This document shows positions 11,572 to 21,678 of a stretch of DNA of 60,645 nucleotides, one piece after another. Every line of letters begins with the position of its first letter. Position 1 is the stretch's first letter. This DNA is from Sporosarcina highlanderae (GTDB lineage: Bacteria; Bacillota; Bacilli; Bacillales_A; Planococcaceae). The translations under genes and the position numbers were made by a program. The notes under the pieces are model-generated. The model did no database searches and was not told the DNA's origin. It saw nothing but the letters and a program-made list of their open reading frames with translations. Location of the stretch: positions 1 through 60,645 of the forward strand of contig NZ_JAROCC010000016.1 in the NCBI RefSeq assembly GCF_030433715.1, given 5' to 3'.

Positions 11572-12342
11572 TTGAAAAAAAGAACCGCGTTAATACTTAT
11601 GCTTACTGTTTTATCGGTATTCCTAGCAGGTTGTTCGGAATTTAATGAACCGATATACGATACGAGCGAAGGATTTTGGAATAAATACATCGTCTGGCCG
11701 ATTGTATCTTTGATCGTAACCTTCAAAGAACTTTTAGGTACATATGGTTTCGGAATCATTGCCGTAACCATCATCATCCGCTTGATTTTATTGCCGCTTA
11801 TGATTAAACAAGCGCAAAGCTCGAAGCGTATGCAGGAAATGCAACCGATTCTAAACGGTTTGAAAGAGAAATACAAATCAAAAGACGCTGTAACTCAACA
11901 GAAGTATCGGGAAGAAATGCAACGAGTGATGACAGAGCAGAAGATTAATCCTGCTGCAGGTTGTTTACCTGTTCTTATCCAGATGCCAATCGTCATCGGG
12001 CTCTATCATGCAATCAGCAGGATGAATGCGACCCCAGAAATCGATATCGGTAAATTCCTATGGTTTGAGCTTGGTACGCCGAGTATAACTCTCGGAATTA
12101 TAGCGGGACTTATGCAATTCGCAGTATTGCGTACGGGTCCAGCGATGGACAACCCGCAAATGAAAGTAATGATGTACATCATGCCTTTCATGATCATGAT
12201 TTTCGGTACATTCCTACCAGCAGCACTTGCACTATATTGGGTTATCGGTAATATCATTTCAATTATCCAGAATATCTTCATTTACAAACCATTCAAGAAA
12301 AAAGAAGTGGAACCTGTAAAAGTGGGAGGGAAAAAGAAATGA
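11572..12342 (+). CDS. yidC: membrane protein insertase YidC (SpoIIIJ type)
   Basis: A 256-residue Oxa1/YidC insertase that places proteins in the membrane with or without SecYEG. The N-terminus is a lipoprotein signal with the lipobox LAGC, so Cys21 is probably acylated. About five membrane segments follow, with the YidC core motifs PVLIQMPIVIGLYHAI and ALALYWVIGN, and a basic tail. The Bacillus paralogue SpoIIIJ is needed for sigma-G activity in the forespore; this position next to jag is the SpoIIIJ locus. It overlaps jag by four bases. Confidence 0.96.
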   Translation: MKKRTALILMLTVLSVFLAGCSEFNEPIYDTSEGFWNKYIVWPIVSLIVTFKELLGTYGFGIIAVTIIIRLILLPLMIKQAQSSKRMQEMQPILNGLKEKYKSKDAVTQQKYREEMQRVMTEQKINPAAGCLPVLIQMPIVIGLYHAISRMNATPEIDIGKFLWFELGTPSITLGIIAGLMQFAVLRTGPAMDNPQMKVMMYIMPFMIMIFGTFLPAALALYWVIGNIISIIQNIFIYKPFKKKEVEPVKVGGKKK

Positions 12343-13115
12343 CAAGGATAACGCGAAAGGGAGCGACAGTGGAGGCTGCAATTTCGGCAGCATTGCAAAA
12401 GCTCAATGTGACGCGTGATGAAGTGGATGTAGAAATAATTGACCCCGGGAAAAAAGGATTTTTAGGTTTTGGTGTCAGAGAAGCGGAAGTAATTGTTAGC
12501 ATCATAAAGACAGAAACTCAACAACCGATTTCTTCTAAAGAAAAGGTTGAAAAGGTACAAGAACCAACCTTGGAAACGACAATAGAAGAAGTGGTAGACC
12601 AGTCTATTGAACCAGTGAAGGAAATTGTAGAGGTTATGATCGAGAATCCTGAGGTATCTGACCAACAGGCAATCGATGAAACAGCTGCGTATGTCAAGGC
12701 TATTGCTGAAGCAATGGGTATAGATGATTTGGCCATCACTCATGAAATGGAAGGGAAGTATATTTCATTCCAATTGGAGAGTAAAAAAGCTGCATTTCTT
12801 ATCGGAAAAAGAGGTCAAACATTGAATGCATTGCAGCAATTGGCCCAGCTCGTTACAAATAAATATGCTGGCCAATTCAAAGTAGTACGTTTAGACGTGG
12901 GTGACTACCGTGAAAGACGCGAACAATCCTTAGAGCAATTTGCAGAACGCATGGCGGATCAAGCCGTCCGCAACGGAAGGAAAGTAAAATTGGAACCGAT
13001 GCCTTCATATGAAAGAAAAGTCATTCACAATGCTTTATCGAACCGTTTAGATATCGAAACTTATTCGGAGGGTACGGATCCGCATCGATACCTTGTAATC
13101 GAACCTATTAATTGA
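12339..13115 (+). CDS. jag: RNA-binding protein Jag/KhpB
   Basis: A 258-residue RNA-binding protein with the family order: Jag_N domain (about 1-50, ending KKGFLGFGVREAEV), a variable acidic linker (about 55-110), a KH domain (around GKRGQTLNALQQLAQ) and a C-terminal R3H domain (around RRE to HNAL, with RYLVIEP). KhpB pairs with KhpA in Gram-positives and affects cell division and envelope genes. The ATGA overlap with yidC indicates translational coupling. Confidence 0.95.
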   Translation: MTRITRKGATVEAAISAALQKLNVTRDEVDVEIIDPGKKGFLGFGVREAEVIVSIIKTETQQPISSKEKVEKVQEPTLETTIEEVVDQSIEPVKEIVEVMIENPEVSDQQAIDETAAYVKAIAEAMGIDDLAITHEMEGKYISFQLESKKAAFLIGKRGQTLNALQQLAQLVTNKYAGQFKVVRLDVGDYRERREQSLEQFAERMADQAVRNGRKVKLEPMPSYERKVIHNALSNRLDIETYSEGTDPHRYLVIEPIN

Positions 13116-13126
13116 ATACGTGCAAT

Positions 13127-13156
13127 AAAAACCCCGTGGATTTCACGGGGTTTTTT
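13127..13156 (+). terminator. terminator after jag
   Basis: AAAACCCCGTG, loop GATTT, CACGGGGTTTTTT: a strong stem with a T run. Confidence 0.92.
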
Positions 13157-13215
13157 AATGCAAAAAATTGTTGCTTAAAATAGTTTTTTTCTCATAAAAG
13201 CATCCTCAATCTAAC

Positions 13216-13316
13216 TTATCCACATTTTTTAGTTCAGCGACTATGAGAAATCGTGAATTTGTGATAATATATTATGTCAGATAGTCATGTCAAAACAGTT
13301 ATCCACATGTGGGTAA
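13216..13316. other. DnaA-box group upstream of mnmE
   Basis: Two perfect TTATCCACA boxes (13216-13224 and 13299-13307, plus strand) and TGTGGGTAA (13308-13316), a one-mismatch box on the other strand that abuts the second. They lie in the jag-mnmE spacer about 2.6 kb from oriC. Origin-proximal DnaA-box clusters that tune initiation and local transcription are known in B. subtilis. Confidence 0.75.
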
Positions 13317-13337
13317 CAGGTCAGGAAGGTGATGAAT

Positions 13338-14723
13338 ATGCAATTTGATACTATAGCTGCCATATCCACTCCAATGGGGGAAGGGGCTATCGCCATCGTC
13401 CGGCTTAGTGGAGACGAAGCTATCGACATTTCAGATCGAATTTTCCGTTCTCCGTCCGGGAAAAAACTGGCGGATGAACAATCACATACAATACATTACG
13501 GACACTTGGTAGACCCATCCACAGGTGACATTGTCGAGGAAGTAATGGTTTCCATTATGAAAGCGCCAAAAACGTTCACCCGTGAAGATGTCGTTGAAGT
13601 GAATTGCCACGGCGGTGTGGTGGCAGTAAACCGTGTCCTCAACCTCGTTTTGAAAGAAGGAGCTCGCCTCGCAGAACCAGGCGAGTTTTCAAAGCGTGCA
13701 TTTCTAAATGGACGTATCGATTTATCTCAAGCGGAAGCGGTCATGGACTTGATTCGTGCAAAAACCGATCGGGCAATGAATGTCGCCTTAAACCAAATGG
13801 AAGGGAAGCTTTCCAGGCTGATCGGCGAATTAAGACAAGCTCTTCTTGAAACACTGGCGCAGGTAGAAGTGAATATCGACTACCCGGAATACGATGACGT
13901 CGAAGAAGTAACCATTCCACTAATGATTGAGAAGGGGACATGGGTCAAACAGGAGATTGAGAAACTCCTTCGAACCTCTTCCCAAGGAAAAATCTTACGG
14001 GAAGGATTATCTACTGTCATCATCGGAAGGCCGAACGTCGGGAAATCTTCTTTACTGAACAGCCTCGTTCAGGAGAATAAGGCCATTGTCACTGAAATTG
14101 CCGGAACAACCCGCGATATAATTGAGGAATATGTCAATGTCCGTGGAGTACCTCTACGGCTTGTCGATACAGCAGGCATTCGTGAAACGGAGGATATCGT
14201 TGAAAGGATCGGTGTAGAAAGGTCTCGACAAGTACTAAAAGAGGCAGATCTCATTCTCCTTGTCCTAAATAGCTCCGAGGAGTTATCAGAAGAGGATATC
14301 CGTCTATTTGAAGCAACAGCAGAGATGGATTTAATCGTCGTTATTAATAAAACCGATCTCCCTCAGAAAATTGATATGCAAAAAGTGCATGAATTAGCCG
14401 GAAAAGGTACAGTTGTCACTACATCCATCCTTAAAGAAGAAGGCATTGATGAACTTGAAGAAGCAATTGCGAAGCTCTTCTTTGAAGGAACACTTGAAGC
14501 CGGCGACCTCACATATGTATCCAACGCCCGACATATTGCATTGCTTCATAAAGCGCACAAGACGATCCAGGACGCTATATCCGCCGCAGAGGCAAGCGTA
14601 CCAGTCGACATGATTCAAATCGATGTTACGCGCACGTGGGAGCTCTTAGGCGAAATCGTTGGAGACACAGTCCAAGACAGCCTCATCAACCAATTGTTCT
14701 CCCAGTTTTGTTTAGGGAAATAA
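13338..14723 (+). CDS. mnmE: tRNA uridine-5-carboxymethylaminomethyl GTPase MnmE
   Basis: A 461-residue GTPase that with MnmG modifies the wobble uridine of several tRNAs. The folate-binding N-terminal domain begins [20 protein letters not shown]. The inserted G domain has [12 protein letters not shown] (G1), DTAGIRE (G3) and NKTD (G4). The C-terminus ends FCLGK, the CxGK motif whose Cys is conserved. In-frame GTG and ATG codons lie upstream at 13329 and 13332, but AAGGTG is spaced best for the ATG at 13338. DnaA boxes sit in its promoter region. mnmG follows after 30 bases. Confidence 0.97.
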   Translation: MQFDTIAAISTPMGEGAIAIVRLSGDEAIDISDRIFRSPSGKKLADEQSHTIHYGHLVDPSTGDIVEEVMVSIMKAPKTFTREDVVEVNCHGGVVAVNRVLNLVLKEGARLAEPGEFSKRAFLNGRIDLSQAEAVMDLIRAKTDRAMNVALNQMEGKLSRLIGELRQALLETLAQVEVNIDYPEYDDVEEVTIPLMIEKGTWVKQEIEKLLRTSSQGKILREGLSTVIIGRPNVGKSSLLNSLVQENKAIVTEIAGTTRDIIEEYVNVRGVPLRLVDTAGIRETEDIVERIGVERSRQVLKEADLILLVLNSSEELSEEDIRLFEATAEMDLIVVINKTDLPQKIDMQKVHELAGKGTVVTTSILKEEGIDELEEAIAKLFFEGTLEAGDLTYVSNARHIALLHKAHKTIQDAISAAEASVPVDMIQIDVTRTWELLGEIVGDTVQDSLINQLFSQFCLGK

Positions 14724-14753
14724 TAATCTATAAAATAGGAAGGATGAACGAAC

Positions 14754-16643
14754 ATGCCACAATTTGAAGCAGGCACGTTCGATTGTATAGTCATCGGAGC
14801 GGGGCATGCCGGCGTAGAAGCAGCATTAGCCTCAGCGAAGATGGGTGCATCGACATTGGTGCTTACCATGAATCTTGACATGATTGCTTTCATGCCGTGC
14901 AATCCATCTCTTGGTGGTCCTGCGAAAGGGATCGTCGTACGGGAGATTGATGCACTCGGCGGAGCAATGGGGAAAGTCATTGATAAAACGCATATCCAAA
15001 TGCGGATGTTAAATACAGGAAAAGGCCCGGCCGTACGTGCACTTCGTGCGCAAGCGGATAAAGTCCTTTACCAACAAGAAATGAAACGTGTTCTTGAAGA
15101 ACAGGAAAACCTAACACTTCACCAAGGAGTCGTCGAAGAATTAATCGTCGAAGACAACGAAGTGAAAGGACTCATCACTCAAATTGGCGCAGTTTATCGG
15201 GCAAAAACAGTAATTATCACAACAGGAACTTTCCTTCGCGGGGAAGTCATTATCGGTGACTTGAAATACTCAAGCGGACCGAATAACCAAATGCCAGCCA
15301 TCAAGCTTGCAGAAAACTTGCAAGAACTCGGATTGGAAACGGTTCGATTTAAAACAGGTACTCCACCGCGGATTAATGGCAATACGATCGATTACAGCAA
15401 AACTGAAATTCAACCAGGTGACGAGGAGCCACGTGCATTCAGTTATGAAACAACGGAATTCATTATGGATCAATTGCCTTGCTGGTTGACATATACGACA
15501 CCGACAACACATGAAATCATCAATGAAAACCTTCATCTATCACCGATGTATTCCGGGATGATAAAAGGGAAAGGGCCAAGCTATTGCCCTTCGATTGAAG
15601 ATAAAATCGTTCGTTTTGCAGATAAATCACGTCACCAGATTTTCCTCGAGCCGGAAGGTCGAAATACGAAAGAGTTTTATGTACAAGGACTTTCAACAAG
15701 CCTGCCTGAACACGTTCAACGGAGATTAATTGAAAGTGTTCCAGGACTTGAAAAGGCGGAAATGATGCGTGCTGGTTATGCGATTGAGTATGATTCCATC
15801 ATCGCAACACAGCTTTGGCCGACACTTGAAACGAAGAAAATTAAAAACCTTTATACAGCCGGCCAAATTAACGGGACTTCCGGTTATGAAGAAGCAGCTG
15901 CACAAGGCATCATGGCTGGTATAAATGCTGCAAGAAAAGCACTTGGCAAAGAGGAAGTCATTTTGGGAAGATCGGATGCTTATATCGGTGTCCTTATCGA
16001 TGACCTTGTAACAAAAGGAACAAGCGAGCCATATCGTCTTCTTACATCAAGAGCTGAATACAGACTTTTGCTGCGTCATGATAATGCGGACTTGCGACTT
16101 ACAGAAATTGGATACCAACTTGGAATGATTAGCGAAGAGCGCTATGAAAAATTCCTTGTGAAAAAGCAGCAAATTGAACAGGAAATTGATCGACTTCGCA
16201 AAGTGACGATCAAACCAAGTGAAGCCGTTCAAGAAATTATCCATCAATCCGGGGGAACGGAGCTTCGTGAACCTATGAAAGCTGCCGACCTGTTAAAGCG
16301 ACCTGAAATGAAATACGAACAAATCATAACAGTTGTTCCAACCGAGGAAGAGCTATCTGCCGAAGTGGCCGAACAAGTTGAGATTTTCATCAAATACGAA
16401 GGTTATATCGAAAAATCAATGCAACAAGTGGAACGAATGAAGAAGATGGAGAACAAAAGAATTCCGGAAAACATTGATTACCATGCAATCAATGGAATTG
16501 CAAAAGAGGCGAAAGCTAATCTTACAGCAGTAAGACCACTTTCAATTGCGCAAGCTTCAAGGATTTCAGGCGTTAATCCTGCTGATATTTCTATTCTTCT
16601 TGTTTATATTGAGCAAGGTAAAATCGCAAAAATATCTGGTTGA
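14754..16643 (+). CDS. mnmG: tRNA uridine-5-carboxymethylaminomethyl synthesis enzyme MnmG
   Basis: A 629-residue FAD-dependent partner of MnmE (GidA). The N-terminal FAD-binding motif is [17 protein letters not shown], followed by the family signature [10 protein letters not shown] and the second signature with [17 protein letters not shown]. The C-terminal region carries the tRNA-binding helices that end [18 protein letters not shown], here [23 protein letters not shown] lies before the ATG. It forms an operon with mnmE. Confidence 0.97.
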   Translation: MPQFEAGTFDCIVIGAGHAGVEAALASAKMGASTLVLTMNLDMIAFMPCNPSLGGPAKGIVVREIDALGGAMGKVIDKTHIQMRMLNTGKGPAVRALRAQADKVLYQQEMKRVLEEQENLTLHQGVVEELIVEDNEVKGLITQIGAVYRAKTVIITTGTFLRGEVIIGDLKYSSGPNNQMPAIKLAENLQELGLETVRFKTGTPPRINGNTIDYSKTEIQPGDEEPRAFSYETTEFIMDQLPCWLTYTTPTTHEIINENLHLSPMYSGMIKGKGPSYCPSIEDKIVRFADKSRHQIFLEPEGRNTKEFYVQGLSTSLPEHVQRRLIESVPGLEKAEMMRAGYAIEYDSIIATQLWPTLETKKIKNLYTAGQINGTSGYEEAAAQGIMAGINAARKALGKEEVILGRSDAYIGVLIDDLVTKGTSEPYRLLTSRAEYRLLLRHDNADLRLTEIGYQLGMISEERYEKFLVKKQQIEQEIDRLRKVTIKPSEAVQEIIHQSGGTELREPMKAADLLKRPEMKYEQIITVVPTEEELSAEVAEQVEIFIKYEGYIEKSMQQVERMKKMENKRIPENIDYHAINGIAKEAKANLTAVRPLSIAQASRISGVNPADISILLVYIEQGKIAKISG

Positions 16644-16651
16644 CATCATGT

Positions 16652-16688
16652 GACTGATGTGGAGTATAAGTCCGCATCAGTCTTTTTT
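16652..16688 (+). terminator. terminator between mnmG and rsmG
   Basis: GACTGATG-TGGA, loop GTATAAG, TCCG-CATCAGTC, then TTTTTT. It starts eight bases after the mnmG stop and ends just before the rsmG ribosome binding site, so rsmG is expressed by read-through or separately. Confidence 0.85.
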
Positions 16689-16703
16689 AAAAGGAGGATC
16701 CAA

Positions 16704-17420
16704 GTGAACGAAGAACAATTTTTAGAGGCATTGAAAAAACAGGGAATTAGCTTGACGGAGTTCCAGGTGCAACAGTTCAATACGTATTTCAAAATGTTGG
16801 TTGAGTGGAATGAAAAAATGAATTTAACAGCAATTACGGATGCACCTTCTGTTTATCTCAAGCATTTTTTTGATTCAATAACTGCTGCGTTTTACACTGA
16901 TCTATCGGGAAATAAGTCTATTTGTGATGTAGGAGCAGGGGCAGGGTTTCCTAGCATTCCATTAAAGATCTGTTTTCCTGAACTATCGGTAACAATTGTT
17001 GACTCGCTTAACAAACGAATTACTTTTTTAAACGAACTTTCGAAAGAGTTGAACCTTAATAACGTTAATTTTGTTCACTCCAGGGCTGAAGAGTTTGGTC
17101 AAAACCCGAAGTACCGTGAGCAATTTGATATCGTTACCGCACGTGCTGTCGCCCGTTTGTCAGTACTCTCAGAGTTATGCATACCCCTTGTTAAAGAGGG
17201 TGGAATTTTTATTTCCATGAAGGGTGCAGCAGGTGAAGAAGAATTGATAGATGCCAAAAAGGCGCTTTCAATATTAGGGGCTGAGATACTTGATAAGTAT
17301 TCTTTTAATTTACCTGTAGAAGAAAGCGAAAGAAATATATTCGTTTTTAGGAAGGTTAAGAAAACTCCTAAGAAATATCCCCGCAAACCGGGTGTACCAA
17401 ATAAAACACCAATTACTTAA
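16704..17420 (+). CDS. rsmG: 16S rRNA (guanine527-N7)-methyltransferase RsmG
   Basis: A 238-residue SAM-dependent methyltransferase (GidB) acting on G527 of 16S rRNA; loss confers low-level streptomycin resistance in other bacteria. The SAM-binding motif is [14 protein letters not shown], followed by VDSLNKR and TARAVA. An ATG at 16650 is in frame, but it lies inside the preceding terminator, and AAAGGAGG precedes the GTG at 16704, giving [15 protein letters not shown]. Directly downstream lies a parS site. Confidence 0.95.
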   Translation: MNEEQFLEALKKQGISLTEFQVQQFNTYFKMLVEWNEKMNLTAITDAPSVYLKHFFDSITAAFYTDLSGNKSICDVGAGAGFPSIPLKICFPELSVTIVDSLNKRITFLNELSKELNLNNVNFVHSRAEEFGQNPKYREQFDIVTARAVARLSVLSELCIPLVKEGGIFISMKGAAGEEELIDAKKALSILGAEILDKYSFNLPVEESERNIFVFRKVKKTPKKYPRKPGVPNKTPIT

Positions 17421-17421
17421 T

Positions 17422-17437
17422 TGTTCCACGTGAAACA
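17422..17437. promoter_or_regulatory. parS site 1
   Basis: TGTTCCACGTGAAACA is an exact match to the Bacillus parS consensus TGTTNCACGTGAAACA. It lies two bases past the rsmG stop codon and upstream of noc. ParB (encoded at 19428-20264) should load here to organise the origin. Confidence 0.93.
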
Positions 17438-17618
17438 TTTCTTTTATGACTTGTAATGTAGATCGGTAGTATAGTTGATGGTATATGGATATATTTCTGT
17501 ATACTATCTAAACTACATTCTATTAATCTACCCTTTAATAAGTACCAAAGAGGATATATAATAGATATGGCGAATATACAATTAAAGACGAGCAGTTTTA
17601 TATAAAGGTGGTGCGGGG

Positions 17619-18482
17619 ATGAAAAATACGTTTTCACGGTTTTTTGGCAGTACAGAAAAAGAACCTGAAATACAACAAATCGAGGACACTCCATCCGAAA
17701 AAGTCGATCAAGTAAAAATAGACTTGATAAAACCAAATAAATATCAACCGCGAACAATTTTTTCTGAGGAGAAAATCGAAGAGTTAGCTAGGACAATTCA
17801 TACGCACGGCGTTATCCAACCAATTGTTATCCGGAAAAGTGATGATGGATATGAAATCATCGCAGGTGAACGTAGATACCGCGCTATGAAAAAATTGGGT
17901 TGGGAAGAAGTACCTGCAATTATTCGTAATCTTGACGATAGAGAAACAGCTTCCATTGCATTGATCGAAAACTTGCAGCGTGAAGAATTGACAGCGATAG
18001 AAGAAGCATATGCGTACGAAAAATTATTAGAGTTGCACTCTTTAACTCAGGAAGCATTGGCTCAACGATTGGGAAAAGGTCAGTCAACAATTGCTAACAA
18101 ACTTCGTCTATTGAAACTTCCTAACGAAATAAAAGATAAAATCCTTACAAAGGAATTGTCAGAAAGGCATGCAAGAGCATTAATTTCTGTTAAGGATGCC
18201 GATTTACAAACAAAGCTTTTTAATGAAGCAATCGATGAGCAGCTCAATGTTAAGCAATTGGAGGAACGAATCCATCTTGCGTTAAATCCAGTTGAAGAAG
18301 AAGAAAAAGAAAAGAAAAAGCCAGTCAGAAGAAAGTCTGTGAGCAAAGATGTGCGAATAGCCTTGAACACAATACGCCAATCATTGGCTCTTGTAACGAA
18401 AAGCGGCATTAATGTGAAGACCGAGGAAGAAGACACAGAGGATTTCTATACGATAACTGTCAAAATCCCAAAAAAGAAATAG
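17619..18482 (+). CDS. noc: nucleoid occlusion protein Noc
   Basis: A 287-residue ParB-family CTP-dependent DNA clamp that blocks Z-ring assembly over the nucleoid. The N-terminus [10 protein letters not shown] is the amphipathic membrane-targeting helix that separates Noc from ParB. The CTP-binding motifs follow as GVIQPIVIR and [13 protein letters not shown], then the helix-turn-helix region with [17 protein letters not shown] and [17 protein letters not shown]. The C-terminal dimerisation domain starts near 240. It is a paralogue of the parB gene two genes away. AAAGGTGG precedes the ATG. Confidence 0.94.
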   Translation: MKNTFSRFFGSTEKEPEIQQIEDTPSEKVDQVKIDLIKPNKYQPRTIFSEEKIEELARTIHTHGVIQPIVIRKSDDGYEIIAGERRYRAMKKLGWEEVPAIIRNLDDRETASIALIENLQREELTAIEEAYAYEKLLELHSLTQEALAQRLGKGQSTIANKLRLLKLPNEIKDKILTKELSERHARALISVKDADLQTKLFNEAIDEQLNVKQLEERIHLALNPVEEEEKEKKKPVRRKSVSKDVRIALNTIRQSLALVTKSGINVKTEEEDTEDFYTITVKIPKKK

Positions 18483-18508
18483 TGAATCTATAGATTATAA
18501 GAGTACTG

Positions 18509-18540
18509 ACTCTTGCTTGAGAGAAGCAGGAGTTTTTTTT
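18509..18540 (+). terminator. terminator after noc
   Basis: ACTCTTGCTT, loop GAGAG, AAGCAGGAGT then eight T. It separates noc from parA. Confidence 0.88.
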
Positions 18541-18673
18541 ATGCGATACATTACCACGACCATCGTTTTTTTGATAAACTATAATAGAATGAAAGAAATA
18601 GATCAATAAATTGTCAATCAATATAAAATAAGCATTATTTTTTAGTATGATGAGTGAGAAAGCAGGTGCAAGT

Positions 18674-19435
18674 GTGGGTAAAATTATTGCAATCGCTAAT
18701 CAAAAAGGAGGAGTTGGAAAGACAACCACCTCAGTTAACTTAAGTGCTTGCCTTGCACATATCGGCAAAAAGGTATTATTAATTGACGCCGATCCCCAAG
18801 GGAATGCCACAAGTGGGGTAGGGGTCAATAAGGGTGATGTACATCAATGTATCTATGACATGTTAATAGACGATGTCGATATAAAAGAGGTCATACACCA
18901 CACCAAAATGGAAAACTTGGATATTGTTCCAGCGACTATTTCTTTGGCAGGTGCTGAAATTGAACTTGTGTCAACGATTTCAAGGGAAGTTCGGATGAAG
19001 CATGCGATTCAAAATGCAAAGAATTCTTATGACTACATTATTATCGACTGTCCTCCGTCCTTAGGATTATTAACTATCAATTCATTGACTGCAGCTGATT
19101 CAGTCATCATTCCGGTTCAATGCGAATATTATGCGTTGGAAGGTTTAAGCCAATTGTTAAGTACGATTAGGCTTGTACAAAAGCATTTGAATGAGGCACT
19201 AATGATTGATGGTGTTTTATTAACGATGTTTGATGCACGAACAAATTTAGGTATTCAAGTCATTGAAGAAGTAAAGAAATATTTTCAGGATAAGGTTTAC
19301 GGAACAATTATTCCCCGGAACGTTCGGTTGAGTGAAGCGCCGAGTCATGGAGAACCGATCATTATGTATGATGCAAGATCGAGGGGCGCGGAAGTTTATC
19401 TAGAGCTGGCAAAGGAAGTGGTGCACAATGGCTAA
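18674..19435 (+). CDS. parA: chromosome partitioning ATPase ParA (Soj)
   Basis: A Walker-type ATPase of 253 residues, the same length as B. subtilis Soj. It works with ParB in origin segregation and regulates DnaA. The deviant Walker A is [13 protein letters not shown]; the Walker B region is [12 protein letters not shown]. The frame opens at 18647, but the GTG at 18674 with AGGTG upstream gives [10 protein letters not shown], the standard Soj start. It overlaps parB by eight bases. Confidence 0.96.
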   Translation: MGKIIAIANQKGGVGKTTTSVNLSACLAHIGKKVLLIDADPQGNATSGVGVNKGDVHQCIYDMLIDDVDIKEVIHHTKMENLDIVPATISLAGAEIELVSTISREVRMKHAIQNAKNSYDYIIIDCPPSLGLLTINSLTAADSVIIPVQCEYYALEGLSQLLSTIRLVQKHLNEALMIDGVLLTMFDARTNLGIQVIEEVKKYFQDKVYGTIIPRNVRLSEAPSHGEPIIMYDARSRGAEVYLELAKEVVHNG

Positions 19436-20264
19436 AGGTCTTGGAAAAGGGTTAAATGCTTTATTTCCCGATGAGTCATTAACAAAAGCAGAATCAATTG
19501 AGAACATTCAATTGAAAAGCATAAAAGTGAATCCATATCAGCCAAGAAAAATATTCGACGAGAATGCAATCCAAGAGTTAAGTGAATCAATTAAAGAACA
19601 CGGCATATTACAACCGATTATTGTCCGTAAAGTCGGGACAATGTATGAAATAGTAGTAGGTGAGCGACGTTTTCGAGCAGCAAAGATTGCAGGACTTAAA
19701 GAGATTCCGGCAGTCGTCCGTCAATTGTCGGATGAAGAATCGATGGAAATGGCTATCCTTGAAAATCTGCAGCGCGAAGATTTGACGCCTATAGAAGAAG
19801 CTGAAGCCTACCAGAAGTTGATGGATAATTTAGAACTTACGCAAGAGCAACTTGCTTTCAGGCTCGGTAAAAGCCGTCCTCATATCGCTAATCATATTCG
19901 ATTATTAAGTTTACCGGATAAGGTGCGGGCTATGATTACTGATGGAAAATTATCAATGGGTCATGGGAGGACATTGCTTGGGCTTAGAAAGAAAGAGCAA
20001 ATTCTATTGACGGCTGAAAAAACTATAAATGAAGGTTTAAACGTCAGGCAATTAGAAAAATTAGTTCATAGGATGAATGAAAATGTTCCACGTGAAACAA
20101 AGGTAAAAGAGAAAAACATCTTCCTTCAAGAACACGAATCTAATTTACGGGAATATTTCGGCACTAACGTTACGATAAAAAAGTCGAAAAATAAAGGTAA
20201 AATAGAAATTGAGTTTTTTACTGAAGAGGATCTTGAAAGAATATTAGAGTTGTTGAATGATTAA
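19428..20264 (+). CDS. parB: chromosome partitioning protein ParB (Spo0J)
   Basis: A 278-residue CTP-dependent DNA clamp that loads at parS and spreads. It starts [14 protein letters not shown], whose Arg/Lys-rich tip stimulates ParA ATPase. [10 protein letters not shown] and [13 protein letters not shown] form the CTP pocket, and [18 protein letters not shown] is the helix-turn-helix. The gene contains its own parS site at 20084-20099, as in B. subtilis spo0J. It is translationally coupled to parA. Confidence 0.96.
   Translation: MAKGLGKGLNALFPDESLTKAESIENIQLKSIKVNPYQPRKIFDENAIQELSESIKEHGILQPIIVRKVGTMYEIVVGERRFRAAKIAGLKEIPAVVRQLSDEESMEMAILENLQREDLTPIEEAEAYQKLMDNLELTQEQLAFRLGKSRPHIANHIRLLSLPDKVRAMITDGKLSMGHGRTLLGLRKKEQILLTAEKTINEGLNVRQLEKLVHRMNENVPRETKVKEKNIFLQEHESNLREYFGTNVTIKKSKNKGKIEIEFFTEEDLERILELLND
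20084..20099. promoter_or_regulatory. parS site 2, inside parB
   Basis: TGTTCCACGTGAAACA, identical to site 1 and an exact consensus match. An intragenic parS in spo0J is also present in B. subtilis. Confidence 0.93.
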
Positions 20265-20270
20265 GCATGT

Positions 20271-20309
20271 ACCTATTTTGCTCATACTGCAAAATAGGTA
20301 TTATTTTTA
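20271..20309 (+). terminator. terminator after parB
   Basis: ACCTATTTTGC, loop TCATACT, GCAAAATAGGT, then ATTATTTTT. Confidence 0.85.
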
Positions 20310-20328
20310 ATAGGCGGAAGTGAAAACC

Positions 20329-21036
20329 ATGGTATTGTTTGGTTCGGTTGTAAATGTTGTTTTAATCATTGTTGGTTCGTTAATTGGGCGTTTTTTAAAT
20401 AACATCCCGGAACGTATGAAAGAAACAATAATGTACGGAATTGGGTTGGCTGTTGTTGCAATAGGGATTCAAATGACATTTGAGAGTACACAAATACTAA
20501 TTGTCATTATAAGCATTGTAATAGGTGCTCTTATCGGTGAATGGATGGATCTTGATGGGAAGATAAATCGGTTAGGAAATTACCTTGAAAATAAAATGCC
20601 AACAAAAAAAGAAGGTCCAGGCATAGCACAAGGATTTGTTACAGGGACTTTAATATTTGTTGTTGGCTCGATGGCGATAATAGGGGCTATCGACAGTGGA
20701 CTTCGTAATGATCATGATGTGCTAATTATGAAGGGTGTGCTTGATGGATTCACTTCCATCATTTTAAGCTCAACATTAGGTATTGGTGTGGCGTTTTCAG
20801 CTGTTCCTGTATTCATTTATCAATCAATTATCACATTATTCTCAACGCAAATAAGCCGCTTTGTGCCTGATGAATTATTACAATTCTTCATTTCTGAAAT
20901 GACGGCAACGGGCGGCCTTATGATTGTTGGAATTGGATTGAACTTGATCGGTATAACAAAAATGCGTGTTGCGAATTTCATTCCAGGAATTGGTGTTGTA
21001 GGAATCGTTGTTACAATCGTTCATTATCTGTTTTGA
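20329..21036 (+). CDS. DUF554 family membrane protein
   Basis: A 235-residue protein with about six hydrophobic segments, starting MVLFGSVVNVVLIIVGSLIG. The family-typical GTLIFVVGSMAIIGAIDSGL, with the conserved Gly/Ser-rich centre, lies near residue 105. DUF554 proteins are possible transporters of unknown substrate. A GTG nine bases upstream is in frame, but AGGCGG is spaced better for this ATG. Its last 26 bases overlap the end of the convergent yyaC gene, so the two transcripts are antisense at their 3' ends. Confidence 0.85.
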   Translation: MVLFGSVVNVVLIIVGSLIGRFLNNIPERMKETIMYGIGLAVVAIGIQMTFESTQILIVIISIVIGALIGEWMDLDGKINRLGNYLENKMPTKKEGPGIAQGFVTGTLIFVVGSMAIIGAIDSGLRNDHDVLIMKGVLDGFTSIILSSTLGIGVAFSAVPVFIYQSIITLFSTQISRFVPDELLQFFISEMTATGGLMIVGIGLNLIGITKMRVANFIPGIGVVGIVVTIVHYLF

Positions 21037-21583
21037 ATCTCCCGTAAGCCAGTTGAAGTGAACGGGAGATGACCCGGCTCATTTCAAAGGGAAGATGGAG
21101 TCGAGTACTTTGAAGGACGGCCTGTTCCATAAACCCAGAAACATTAACAACCCCTTTAATGGATAAATTTCCGACATGCGGTAGAGCTTTTCCAACAGCT
21201 TTACCTGGTTGAAGTGGTCCATTATGCAATAATAGTTGTCCAATCGAGTCGTTTTTTCCTAAGCATGCATCAATTGCTACTATGAATGTTGATGGATCCT
21301 CTTCAAGTTTTTCATCCAAGTGTTGTTGTAGATTAAGAGCATGTAAAGGCTTTTCAAGTGTTCCTATTATGGAAAAAGGAAACAACAATGATTCAGACAA
21401 GTGAGAACCTGTCAGGGGACCCAGTGCGTCGCCAGTGGATCGATCGGTTCCAATGCAGAAGAATGAAATTGAATCTTTGTGAAAGGGAATATTCTTAAGG
21501 AAAAATGAACTTAGATTCCAAACGGCGCCAGTAGCGTCATAATGTATCCGGAAATCATAATCCGTAGAAAGTGCTGTGTGCAT
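21011..21583 (-). CDS. yyaC: sporulation protein YyaC (GPR-like putative peptidase)
   Basis: A 190-residue protein with the YyaC motifs: FFCIGTDRSTGDALGPLTG near residue 40 and FIVAIDACLG near 100, the aspartates expected of the GPR-related fold. A distinctive GNLSIKGVVNVSGFMEQ follows. YyaC occurs in endospore formers, so it supports a sporulating host. It is encoded against the direction of replication and overlaps the DUF554 gene by 26 bases. B. subtilis also has yyaC next to spo0J. Confidence 0.9.
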   Translation of the reverse strand: MHTALSTDYDFRIHYDATGAVWNLSSFFLKNIPFHKDSISFFCIGTDRSTGDALGPLTGSHLSESLLFPFSIIGTLEKPLHALNLQQHLDEKLEEDPSTFIVAIDACLGKNDSIGQLLLHNGPLQPGKAVGKALPHVGNLSIKGVVNVSGFMEQAVLQSTRLHLPFEMSRVISRSLQLAYGRFKTDNERL

Positions 21584-21678
21584 GACAAAAACTCCATTCT
21601 TGTATTGTAGTCAAAATGATTGATTGTTTAGCAGTATACGCGACTACAATGAAATTTATACAGAAAGGAAGTTTGTAA

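Noticed and set aside
12439..12456. CCCGGG in jag as a Noc site
   Set aside because: The flanks TGAC and AAAA do not fit the palindrome.
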